From Bipolaris cookei (Eukaryota; Ascomycota; Dothideomycetes; Pleosporales; Pleosporaceae): DNA of 64,000 nt. Positions 12,476-23,676 of this stretch are shown one piece after another. The stretch spans positions 186,001 through 250,000 of the forward strand of contig NRSV01000014.1 in the NCBI GenBank assembly GCA_002286855.1, read 5' to 3'. The notes below the pieces were generated by a model. It was not told the origin of the DNA. It saw only the letters and a list, made by a program, of their open reading frames with translations, and did no database searches. The position numbers and the translations under genes were made by a program. The stretch's first letter is position 1. Every line of letters begins with the position of its first letter.

Positions 12476-14604
12476 TCAGGCGTCACTACCGCTGCACCCA
12501 TTTGTAAACCCTCCAGAGGCCATGACAACTTTGTTGTTTGCAAAGCATCTCGCCTTGACCCAAATGGGGGTGCGGAAGCTTGCAGACCATTCATAACCGT
12601 TTTCATCTGGTTTGTCAAAGTAAGAAAACCCCCATTCCGTGACACCCTCACCCAAGCAGTATCTCGTTTGTTTAAGAATAGTTTCTTGTCCGTAGTCCCA
12701 ACTGCTGAAGCCAGCGCCTGCATCCCAGGTTAATAAATTTTAAAATTTTGGTGTCAGACCGTAATGTACCTTTTATGGAGTAGGAGCTCCAGAGAAACTT
12801 GTAGTCTCCGTTGCATGAACCGTACGTCTCCTTCATCGGCCATGGTCTGTTATCGCGCTTAACATTAATCTCATACGTGTAATCGTCTCGGCGCCATCTT
12901 CCGCCAAACTTCCAGTTTAGCGGGTTCTCGGGATCGTTTCCATCACAACTGTGAACAATTCGTGAAAAAGATTCAATGCAGTCATCCTGTTTGAAGTCGC
13001 CAGCATCTTGGCCGAGCTGCAAGACAAAGGTATGTTCGTCCAGTGTGCCTTGGAAATACGTAGACTCTCTTCTCCAGCCGACTTCATGATCAGGCGCGTT
13101 GACATCTGTCTCACAGAATTTTTTAATGCTCTCATTCATCCTGTCGCCTGTTACATAGCCTTTGCGTCCTTCTTTTTGCCAGCATTTGAACTCGTCTGTG
13201 ACGGCACACGTCTCAGAGTCTTGACCGAGTACTTTGGCGCGAAGATCAATGCCTTTGGCAAGTGCGAATGAGGCAATGGTCTCGTGTCCTAGTTCATTAG
13301 GATGAAAGAGTTTACCAAAACTGTCGGGTAGTCCTAAGCCTAGTGTCGGGTCGAACCAGTCATTGTCTCCTGGACAGCCGGGTGGTGCAGGAGCTCGTTT
13401 GTTGAGTTTGTGGATAACTTCCGCACCTGGAGAAGGTGACTTCCAAAGAATACTGTTGTAGACACTTGGGTCAATTGCGCCTTTGTTTGAGGGAAGTGTG
13501 CCATTCTCATGCATTTGCTTGACTTCTTCTTGTCGTCTCCTGAGCTCGTCATGTTCCCAACCGGCCAGGTTAGTGGAGGGTTTGAAGAACTGAAGATCTG
13601 GTTGATCTGCGTCGGGGTACTTTCCGCTTGAAGACGGATCGCACATCTGCCCTTTGACTCCGTCTCGCACCCAAGGATCCCAGTTCGAAAATCCGATTTG
13701 GTATTTGATAGACTCTTCGTCGCGCAAGATATATATGACGTCTCTGATTGCATTGTTGATGGCCAAAACAAGTTTGTTGAACCTTTCTCGTCGCGCAGTT
13801 GTGAGCGTAAGAGCAGTCTTGAACCAATATTTAGGAAGCCATCTACTAAAAGCCCACGACTGCTTGGTGGCACAATCGTCATTCTCGGTATTGAAGAACT
13901 GGGAATAGCCGTTATACACGACGACCCCATCTTCAGACATCTTATCGTTGAGAGCCAAAAGGATCTGCTTGAGGTTGGACTTGAGAATGGTATCGATGTT
14001 CTCCTGGGCTTTGTCAATGATTGCGTTGCATGTATCTTCTCCCTCATAGGGAAGCATAACGCATTTCTTGATCATTCCAGCCTAAAAATTTGTAAGTGCA
14101 TGTTCGAAGGCCAAACCAAAATGTTTTCAAACGAGATTCAGAATAGCGTACCAAGCAAAGATCGTTCCCACCAGCAGTCATGATGACCATGTCGATGTTG
14201 TCCTTGAGCTTTTCGACTTGCTCAAAAATCTGCACCGACCGATCCCCGCTACATGCAGGGAATTGGAAGTCTTTGACTGAGGATCCAATTGTGTTGTAGA
14301 CCAGCATTGGATATGACAGGTCATAACGCGAACACAACCAACTGTTTTCATCGTGAAACACACTGCCCAGATGGTTACCTGAACCAATACCAGCAGTGAA
14401 ACTGTCTCCTATTGCAACCAAGTTCTTCACCCAGGAGTAGTCCGTTGGGTCTCCGTCTCTTCGCGGGCGGACTACCGGTTTGTGTTCCAAGATATTCGAG
14501 ACCGATTGTTTGTTGATACTTTGTCGCTGAGGTTTTATGGCAGCCCCAGAGGCTGTGGAAATGACTGATGTGAGTAATACCGTCCAAAGTAGTGAGGGAG
14601 CCAT
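12476..14604 (-). CDS. Secreted SGNH/GDSL esterase with Cys-rich C-terminal domain
   Basis: A predicted extracellular ester hydrolase. Three exons (14152-14604, 12770-14081, 12476-12717) give 668 aa. A signal peptide covers about residues 1-21. Block I reads AIGDSFTAGIGSGN with nucleophile Ser68. Block III is GGNDLC, split right after by an intron. The late block FHPNELGH supplies the catalytic His. The C-terminal third is a separate module (CDGNDPENP, WKFGGR, paired Cys, GFTNGC) of a kind I associate with fungal secreted hydrolases; its role is unknown. The start at 14604 was chosen because it opens the signal peptide; an open frame extends further upstream. The substrate could be a polysaccharide acetyl group or a lipid. 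Confidence 0.88.
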
Positions 14605-16053
14605 GATGCCGTAAACGAGAAAGTCAGACTTCTGCGAGATTCGGATCAATGATAGGTTAACTATCTTTTTAGGAGGTAATTGTAAGCAAACTTCGAGAGA
14701 GCAGCCAGGGAAATTCACTTAAGCAAAGTCCTCCTTTGCTCACCTGTACAGATGAGGAAGATGAAGATGAGCCTTTTGCAATACCAAACAGCAATTTTGG
14801 TGGGAGAAGCAATAGTGCCGAAAGCAAAGCTGCCTATTCTTTGTTTAACGGCATACGGTAATCTGAAGAATTGATAGGAGTATGGCCGCCTGAAAGTCGA
14901 GGCATGGCTCCAAAACCTCTAATGCTGGTATAGATTTAGGCCCGTTGCACAGCCGTGTCCCTACCAGGTATCTTGTCCGCATGCATGCAACAAATGCTTG
15001 TAAAGCTAGGTTACGGGAGGATGCAGGGGCTTGCATAAAGGTTCGCACTAGCGTAAGTCGGCCCACTCACAAAATATGGGGGACGTGCCTGAATTCTTCT
15101 ACTAGCGGCTCGGGGCGCCTGATCGACCCTAAAAAAGCATGCAAGGCCCGAGGCTGACGAAGGAAGATGAAGGTTGGGGAACTTCAGGGGATAGGGTTTG
15201 CAAGGCCTCCACTCATGATCGGAGATACGCATTCGGTGTTATACGCTTTGTTGCTTTCATAAGGTTAAGAAAAGCTTGACGGATCTGATTTCATACGTCA
15301 TCCAGCACCTGTATAGGTGGAGTGTTTCTTCATCAGTCTATCGATCTCGTGCCATTTACTGTTATCTCAGATATTGTACTTGGCAGCCCACATGTATACA
15401 CATCCATTGAATCAGATGCACCATAAATTGCGACGTTGCATGCAAAGAAAACCTTGCGTATATATTTAAGGCAGCCTCTATTGAAAGCGGCCTTACCAGG
15501 CACCTTCCTTGTGGCGCAAGTGCCGTCCTTGATCTGGGTTCATTTATTAATCATTCGCTATCATCTCGGTCATATCCCACCATTGTACTGGGTCAGGCGT
15601 TCCGCTGTTTTGTTACGGTATCGTATAATTTACTGGGATCAGCTTTTCAAGACAATTTTAAGCTGCGAAGCTAACGAATTTAATCAACACATGACACTAT
15701 GGCTGGGTATTCTAGGGTGGATTGCAAGGATAACAATTCATTCCAGTTACCCGTGTGCACTTGTTCCACTGGTCACCAGTTATATTTAGCGCATGTCAAT
15801 ATCTATGTCTTGGCTTTCCCTTTATGAAAGCACCAAACTAATTCTCCTATGGTGAAAAATGATGGGCGCAGCGCACACAAAGTCTCTTGAGATGCGGCAC
15901 TCTCAATCGTGATCTGCTGTGTTCTCGTAGTCCCACTCACCAAGCATTTCCAACTGTGACATGTCGTAAAGACGTGGCTCGATACATTCGGTGAGCACAC
16001 TTGATTCCCACAACGTAAAAAGTATCTAATTTGCTCATAGTTTTTACTGCACC
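14605..16053. other. Gene-free stretch
   Basis: About 1.4 kb between two divergent secreted-protein genes. The short frames present have no domain or splice logic. I see no repeat or RNA gene here. Confidence 0.5.
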
Positions 16054-18395
16054 ATGGCTCCTTCCATCTTACCGCTCGTTTTCTCTAGTATCCTGGTTGC
16101 TCATCCTGTTCTTGCAGGGAGTCGTGCCTGGGAATCTTCTATTGTTTATACTCCACCCAGTTACACTGAGCCACATGGCGATCTTGTCGTGCCTAAGAAA
16201 GAGAACGCGACAATTGGCACGGGTTCTCGGAGGTCTACGAATATAATCAAGAAGCGCTATGTGACCATCAACCCAGGCGCCGCCAACTCGGACGATCGCT
16301 TGTGGCCCAACGGCAAGATCACATATTGCTTCGAGTCGAAAGCGACAAAGGAACTTTTCTTCGAAGATCTGCTCGAGGCAAGAAAGCTATGGGAAAACTC
16401 AGGGCTTGGATCCGGCTTTGACTGGGAAGAAAAGGATGATTCATAGTAAGTTCATCCTGATGAGAAACTAGTGTTCTAAATATTGCATCAATTCTAACAG
16501 AACCTTTGTAGTTGCAAAAACAACGCGAACAGGCCGAACTTTCTTCTCATCACCAAGAGCGATGGACTGTCCTGTACTGTTGGCATACCGCCTCTTAATA
16601 AGATGAGCGGTGACCCAGAGAACAGAGGGCCTCTGATGAGACTGACTACCGATCTTGATATTGGAAAGCAAAATTTGGTTGCCAATTTTGCGCATCAAAT
16701 GGGCGTGAGCATCTCCCCATATTTGGTTCATCTAAACCCAACTAATAAGAGACTTAGCATGCGTGGGGTCTGCATCATGAGCATCAAAATCCAGCCTTCT
16801 GGTCATCTGACTACGCTGCTGCCGGCGGAAATATCTTCGGTGCTTCAAATTTCAAATGCGAGAATTTGAAAGACTACGCCAGCGTCGCTGCGACACTGAC
16901 TGCCGACCAAATGAAGAAAGCTTGCACTTCGAGGGCTTTTGCTAAGGCTCATCGATTCAGCGCTGCTGAGTATCTCCCATTTGCTGATTCAACTGCATAC
17001 AGAGCGAGCAAGTCGGTTACGGAACCTGATTGGGACTCTATCATGATCTACGATAGCGGTATGGGATCAGTCTTGACCAAGCCGAATGGAGACCAGATCA
17101 AGCAAGTCCTTGCACCCAGCCAGCGTGATGTCGAGGGTCTAAAACTGCTTTATGGCATTTCGACCGAGTCAAAGTTCAATCCACTTGGAAGCAAGTCTAA
17201 TTCCAAGAGGAACAAGTTCAATGACATCCGTAAGAAAGAGAGGGACAGTGGGTGTGGAGAGGTGCCTGATGATGATCCAAAAGGGCAAGTCTTGTGTACT
17301 CCCGCTACCTGCGGTGGAGGCTCTTGCCCGGCTAAGAAAGCGCGAACTGTAGAGGTCACAAGTAACCGGAAGGCATTGTCTCGTGCAGTCCCGACAACAG
17401 CAGACCCCGTGTTCGGTTTCCTGAACAAACCAACACAGGGAGGTCTGGACGCTTTCGCCAAAGAATTCTTCGATACCAAGCCTTTCTTAGTTGACTTGGA
17501 GGACATCGACAGTCGTGAGCGTTCCACCTCCATCTTCATGCAGTGGAAACAAGGTCCGTTCATGGCTGGTGTCATGGGCCTCTATGGATGTACATCTGTC
17601 CTGTTGACTTCCCAATGCGGAATGTTTATGGTAAGAGACCGTTAGTCTTCGTAAAATATATCCTTTAGCTAACAAGAGACAGTCGCATCATTGGGAAAGT
17701 TGGTGGAAGGGAAAGACAACGGAAGAGCAGTTCCGAAATGCAGTCATCAAGCCACTAGTAGAAGGCGATACCGACAATCCCTCCTTCCTAGGTTTTCCTC
17801 AACTCCCCAAGAACTGCTTAACTAAAGAGAATAATCTCAAGGTATGCATCTCCCTTTTGTATTCAACAAACGCAGTTGTCATATATTAACAACATCATCA
17901 AGGCAACCATATTCACGCCAACCTTTGTCGCCGGGACCAAATCAAAGTACCAGGCTCGAGTAGCAATGCTTATCTCAGCTGTTGCCGAATCCATGTCAAT
18001 AGCAGAGTCTGACATCAAGATCCAACTTTACGACGCTAACGTGGACGACAACTATAAAGATATTTACCAAACGATTAAAAACACTGATACAGCAAGTGGC
18101 AAGGTCATGCTGACTTACGACAACGACATCTTCAGGGATGGGCGCAGGGCTGCATACCAAGTTTGGGGCGGAGCTTTAGTGACCGATGTAAAGCAAGCTA
18201 ATAGTGCTATCAACACAGCAATGATACAAGTGAGTTGTGATTTTTCTGTGCACCGTCATTCCATTTTTATTTGCAATCGCCGAACGAACGAAATTTGCTC
18301 ATGACGTGGCATATGCTGACTTTGAGCTCTAGGATGATTGGAAACCGAATTTCTCGAGAAAACGAGCAATTCTGAGATTTCTTGGTTTAGCCTAG
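16054..18395 (+). CDS. Secreted astacin-like (M12A-type) metalloprotease homologue with catalytic Glu replaced by Gln
   Basis: Six exons (16054-16445, 16512-16704, 16758-17630, 17683-17841, 17903-18229, 18333-18395) give 668 aa. A signal peptide covers residues 1-21. The catalytic domain opens with RLWPNGKITYCFES, as in fungal astacin-like proteases. The metzincin zinc motif HExxHxxGxxH reads HQMGHAWGLHH here: ligands His192, His196 and His202 are kept, as is Glu203 after them, but the general base Glu is Gln193 (codon CAA). The motif is split by an intron after HQMG. A Met-turn-like DSIMIYDS follows. A second domain from about residue 440 contains GCTSVLLTSQCG and SHHWESWW, a module found in several fungal secreted proteins whose function I do not know. 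Zinc or substrate binding may persist with little or no proteolysis. Confidence 0.85.
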
Positions 18396-18810
18396 GCTGA
18401 GCTCTACATTTGACTTTACTTTCTCTTTTTTTTCGCTTCGCCTCCATTTACCTTAGTCCAATTTCTTACTCATCTATAGCTCTTGGCAAATCAAAGCTTT
18501 TATGTATCCTCGATGCGTTTCACGGTTGGAGTTGTTCCCTAGTTAAGACGTACATTGTGGGCTCTTTAGTGAAACAAGCAGGTACGCAGTGAAAGATGAA
18601 CCTGCACAATGCCTTTGATGCGCTGAAAGACGATTCATTACTTACAGCCGCTATCCCTTACATGCGACATCTTCTCTTCTGCGTACATATGTCATTGCCG
18701 CGTAATTCACTCGATTACCAAGTTGGGGGTCTACATAAATTTCATCATTACACTAGAGAAATTCCTTTTCATCCACAACTAGCCACAGGTGTCGCGCACA
18801 ACCATTCACT
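18396..18810. other. Short intergenic stretch
   Basis: About 400 nt containing the 3' end of the metalloprotease-like gene and the promoter of the next gene. Nothing recognisable. Confidence 0.4.
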
Positions 18811-19701
18811 ATGGTTTCAGTAACGGAATTTTCTGGTTCATCCCCATACTCTGGCCCAACAACACGGAATGCTCGCCTCACTCAGTCATTATCTGTACAC
18901 CCCCTTCAATTTGGGTACTCTCCATCAATCTTCTCTGATATCATTCCTTTGACTGCTCTTCCAGTCGGCTTCTTTACACAACCTTCATTCGGATTTAGTA
19001 TTGACTCCAAACACCTCTCTGAGTCCCATATTCCAAACATGTTCAGTCAACCCCAGCCGCTCTCCGAGCCCGATGAATATTCCATGAGAAATATGCGCGC
19101 CATGCGGCAAAATCATCTAAGTATGCCCGACCATAATGAATTTGTTGCCACTGCGATGTCTAGATGGAACACAACACAACTATCTAGTACGATGCGGTTT
19201 AAGGCCCAGTCGCCGCCATACCCATTGTATGATGAGAGTGTTGACACTCAGTCAACACATATTGTCCATGATTCCCACAATATATATTTCCGTCAGCCAA
19301 CAGCAGAGGATTTTCTCCCACAACATCATCCACTGCTACCACCGCCAGTAGAAGTATACAACATCGACCAAGATCTCCCGGTGATCGAGCCAGACTCGTA
19401 CCTAGAAATGGACCAGCTTGAACAGCCCATTGAGGGTCCTGGGAATTCCCAATCTGCTAAGATGGATGCAAATACCCCCACGCATCCTTCCACCGAGTCT
19501 CCGCCCGAGCCATCATTCTCACATCACAACGGCCGCGTGCAATCTATCGACAGCGACATGTATCAGCCAGCTCTAGGTGGTCTACACAAGATCTCGAACC
19601 TCCAACGCAAAACCTCAAAGTGCAACAAAGTCAAAAACGCAGTGAACAGGCTAAATCCCTTCAGACGCCAGCGGCAGTTTGGGAGTACGGCAAAGCGATA
19701 A
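18811..19701 (+). CDS. Ser/Pro-rich protein of unknown function
   Basis: An intronless 296-aa frame. The protein is low in complexity, rich in Ser, Pro, Gln and His, with no signal peptide and no membrane segment. It ends in a strongly basic stretch (RRQRQFGSTAKR) that could bind nucleic acid or act as a nuclear signal. It is followed closely by the SnoaL-like gene on the same strand. I do not recognise it, and an unstructured regulator is only a guess. The long open frame and position support a real gene, but no conservation could be tested. Confidence 0.5.
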   Translation: MVSVTEFSGSSPYSGPTTRNARLTQSLSVHPLQFGYSPSIFSDIIPLTALPVGFFTQPSFGFSIDSKHLSESHIPNMFSQPQPLSEPDEYSMRNMRAMRQNHLSMPDHNEFVATAMSRWNTTQLSSTMRFKAQSPPYPLYDESVDTQSTHIVHDSHNIYFRQPTAEDFLPQHHPLLPPPVEVYNIDQDLPVIEPDSYLEMDQLEQPIEGPGNSQSAKMDANTPTHPSTESPPEPSFSHHNGRVQSIDSDMYQPALGGLHKISNLQRKTSKCNKVKNAVNRLNPFRRQRQFGSTAKR

Positions 19702-19754
19702 AAGATGAGTTCGACCTTTTGTTCGCTTCGTTCCAAATCAGCCACCAACCAACT

Positions 19755-20465
19755 ATGCCGCATGAGCTGGCCGCCGGTAATGACAGAGTCGACATGTCCG
19801 GAAGACTCGAACGTGCGCGCTTGGGATTAACTCCATCGTATGAGCGTGGAAATGGTAAATCTGGAATTCACTTTATCCTTCTCTTATTATAAAGACGCAA
19901 AAATTAGCTATTGCATTCACTAAAAAGCATTTTCTTCTCTTCTAACAAATCATACTCCAACGTTATTTTTTTGTGCAAAACCAAAATAAACGCAGTTACA
20001 TTCGTATCCCATCACCAAAAATTGGATCCGCCCACGGCAGATCTCCAAAAACTCGCAGAACCCTACATCGCAGGCTTCAAAACAATATCACTATCCGACC
20101 ATCTCGCCACGAAATCCGAGTCCTGCACGCATATCTTCGCGCCCTCACCTCTAAACCCTCCGGCCCCCAAGAACAACTCTGAATTGAGCAAGCACCTATC
20201 TACCGTGCTGCTCCCCATAATCGCGTGGTTTCCCCTCGAGACAAAAGAAATCCACGTCAACGAAGCTGGGCGCCAAGTCACTATTTGGTCGTCAGGCAAG
20301 CCAGGGTTCAAGAGCGAGTTTGTGGAGAGTATTGGCAAGGAGAAGTTGGAAAAACTGGATTATGAGGCGGATTTTGTGTTTATTTTGGGTGTGGATGCTG
20401 AGGGCAAGACTGAGAGGGTGTTTGGGTTTAATATAGTTTGGCGACGGAGAGGTTTAGAGTATTGA
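19755..20465 (+). CDS. SnoaL/NTF2-like fold protein
   Basis: Two exons (19755-19854, 19996-20465) give 189 aa. The opening RLERARLGLTPSYERG resembles the first helix of fungal SnoaL-like proteins, and the later strands (EIHVNEAGRQVTIWSSG, YEADFVFILGVDAEGKTERVFGF) fit the alternating pattern of that cone-shaped fold. These proteins are small cytosolic enzymes or binding proteins of varied function, some in secondary metabolism. The 141-nt intron is longer than most here, so the first exon is less certain than the second. No active-site residue can be named. Confidence 0.6.
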
Positions 20466-21271
20466 TTGAGGAGACGCATAAAGGGAAGGGGGGGGCAAGG
20501 GGTGAGCAGAAGGCGTGGTAATTTCGAGATTGAGACACATCTTGATGTATTGCTCTTTGTTATGTAGCTGTTAGGAGAGATCACATGGCGTGTTGTACTA
20601 TGGGAGCAGGGGGATTGGCAGGGGTACGCGTGTAGTAAGAGTGCTTGCCGTTAACATGCATTTGTGAAGCGTTGAAGTATCACTAAAAACTAGAATACAA
20701 ATATTAGAATAACGACATGTCTTCTTAGATGTGCTGCACATGAAGAGAGGAAAGATGACAAGCAGCCCTTCATCATAGTACAGCACCCCGCGCCTGCAAC
20801 CCTCAATCCCTCTTTCCTTCATCTTCGTCACATTCAAATTTCACACAAATCCCCGATATCGATGAATCACCATCACAATGACTCACTCTAGACTGCACCA
20901 TGTTCTATAGCCCATCGCTACCCTCGCCAACCGGCTACATCTCCCTGTCATTTTTTTTAGCTCGCCCAGACCTGCATTACGACGAGCGGCTGAACAGCCA
21001 GACCCCGCGCAGTCATACCACTCAAAAGGCACATCACTAACACCTGGATGTCTGCTGAAGTGTCACATGTGCTACCGATAATCTCTCAGAAGCTCGTATA
21101 AAGTTGCAAAACCCTCTCACAACGCTTCATCCATATTCTCAGCACCCACCTGACCATAGGCATTAGCCCCAGCATCTTTCACAACCACATCTAAGCCATC
21201 GTCTTCAGCTACTCTCCCATCCATTCGCAAAACCCAGATATATCAATCGGCACACTAAAAAAAGATAAACC
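20466..21271. other. Gene-free stretch
   Basis: About 800 nt between two genes on the plus strand. It includes a G-run at about 20487 and pyrimidine-rich sequence upstream of the next start. Nothing else seen. Confidence 0.4.
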
Positions 21272-22439
21272 ATGCCCTTCGGCCCCTTCACCCTCCAATG
21301 GCGCGCCCCAACTCCCAATCCCCCCTTCCCAACTCCCCTTCCAGAAGGCCTAACCCGCACCTACATCCGCACACCCTCCGGGCCCCTCGAACTCCTCTCC
21401 GCACTCCCCTCCACCCCAACCTCTAAACCCCCACTCTCCTTCGCCCACGGCGGCTTCGGCTGCGCCTCCGTCTGGATCAGCTACACGCAATTTTTCAGCG
21501 CGCAGGGCTACCCGTGCTATGCGGTGAGTTACCGGGGCCATGACAGCAGCTGGTACCCTGGGTTCTGGGAGTTGTATTTTACGAGTCGGGAACGTATGGC
21601 GGAGGATCTTATTGCGGGGGTTGAGGCGGCGGAGAAGATGGAGGGGGAAAGGAGGGGGACGCAGGAACGGGTGAGGGTGGTGTTAGTTGCGCATTCGGCG
21701 GGGGGTGCGTTGAGTCAGTGGGTGTTGGGCAAGGGATTGATTAGGGTGCAGGGGTTTTGTATGTTTGCTGCTGTGCCGGGGTTTGGGTCGTATGTCCTTT
21801 TCCTTTTCATTGAGTACTATACTTGATGGATGGGGGAGATGCTAACAGAGACATAATAGGTGGTCGTGCTATGCTTTCTGGGCCAGTTCAGCACCGCTGA
21901 ATTTCGTTTACCGTTGCTTCCATTCTAGGTATCTACTTGCAACGACCAAGCAAGTCCGGGATCCGTTCTTTACGGCGTCGACACCTTGGCCGGTTGTACA
22001 AGCTTTGGAGCGCTTGCTCAGCCCATACGAGTCTATGCTCTGGCCCATGCAAGCGCTTTTTCCAATCGTCACAGGTCCAGATGTCATCCAATCCATTGTT
22101 GGGTGGAAGCCAAAACAGCCGGCGACATCAGGTGCGGGTGAGAAAGCCGGTGTCGTATCAAGACTGTTCGTTCTTGCTGCCGAGTTTGACGTTCTTTGTA
22201 CACCGTCCGTCCTGCTAGACACCGCAAAACGCTACCGTACAGCATTCCTCGATTGCGTCAGACTGCAAAAAATGGACGGCCTGTCTGAGGATTCTATTGA
22301 TACTGCAAGTGACGGGAGTGCAGAGTGCAACGGTGTGAAGTTTGAAATCGTGAAAGGAGTGGCGCACCATTTGCAGAACCATGTCGAATGGGAAAAGGGT
22401 GCCGAAGCATTACTTGACTGGGTCAAAGAGCTCGATTGA
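21272..22439 (+). CDS. Alpha/beta hydrolase
   Basis: Two exons (21272-21789, 21860-22439) give 365 aa. The oxyanion segment FAHGGFGC precedes the nucleophile elbow AHSAGG (Ser142). The acid is probably in EFDVLCTP and the His in GVAHHLQNH near the C-terminus, so the triad is complete. There is no leader peptide, so it is likely intracellular. Codon bias shifts within the gene: the first exon starts extremely C-rich and then turns G-rich, with no frame break. Esterase, lipase or haloperoxidase-type activity cannot be told apart. Confidence 0.82.
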
Positions 22440-23676
22440 GGACTTGCAACTAGCATTTCCTTATTGCCAAGAGTCCATCCTGCTAGCAAACAAATGTAAA
22501 ATAGAGACAAATACCACTTGCAACCAAAAGCTACATTTACTCTCCAAGGTGGTGATGATTTTCGTCGGTAATCTGATCGGAAACAAACTTCCTGAAATGC
22601 ACAAGCTACAGTACGTATGGGTGGATGAACCATGAGCGAGTGAATATCCACACGACATTTTGTACGTTTATACAAAATTTTCAGACAAAATGATATTTAA
22701 TAATGGAAAAACGTGAGCCATGACTTCTCATCCCCTCAACGCATGGAACATGGCATTACAAAATTGCTCTCAACCCTGACAACCACTCCAAAACATTCGC
22801 TGGCAACCAAAATCACAGCACATCACTTCACATCACCCCCTCTCATACAATCACATCAAGATAAAACATTTGCCATTGACGTCTGCGCGTATACGTACAT
22901 GCACATTCCTCCCCTCAATACCAACCAAAAACATTGCCGTTATACAAAATCGGTTGGTATATATTTTCCCTTTTCCCAATTCTCTACGCCATGGACCCCA
23001 TTGTTAACCGTAGACTCGAGAAAACAATCGTGTCGGGTTCAAAAGCTCCTCCAGAACACGCACCCGCCTGGAAAAAGAAAGGAAGGCTCGAAGCCCAAAC
23101 GTCGTCGCCGACGATGATGCCCTCCAAAAAACGCCGAGCGCAACTCTAGACTGGCGCGCTACAAGTAAATAAGAGAAGAAATCATTGTATAAGTGCCTGC
23201 ACAACGCCAGTGAAATGATGAACCCAAACGTCAACCATATATACACCCCACCAATAGACAGTTTACTAAAGGGAATGACGAAGAACAAGTCGTCATCGTT
23301 CGACGTCGCAGACGACAAGTTTCGTGATCACATTGAGCAATTGGCCAGCCCCGGGGGTTCCTTTGCCGTTCCAAGTGTCCGGCCCGATAAGGAATGAATG
23401 CAATCTAGTAGTGTTGTGGGGAGTGACCAAGTTGCAGAGTTCCTGGATGTCAACAGGATGTTTACAATGACACAACGCCAAGCACCGGTGCATGCATTGC
23501 TGAGAGTGACGTCGATGCGTCCGAGAGAGAAGGAGAGGAAGGAGAAGGTGCGGAGATTACAAAGTTGTAAGAGGTGGAGGGTAACGGTAGTCGAGGCTGC
23601 CAGTGGCGTGTGGGTTACGCGAGAATGATGACAGTATTTTCACTCCCAATTATCTGAACCTAGGTGAGCGACAATC
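22440..23676. other. Convergent 3' region
   Basis: About 1.2 kb between the ends of the hydrolase and the bZIP gene. Short open frames on both strands look like chance. It probably holds two 3' untranslated regions. Confidence 0.4.
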
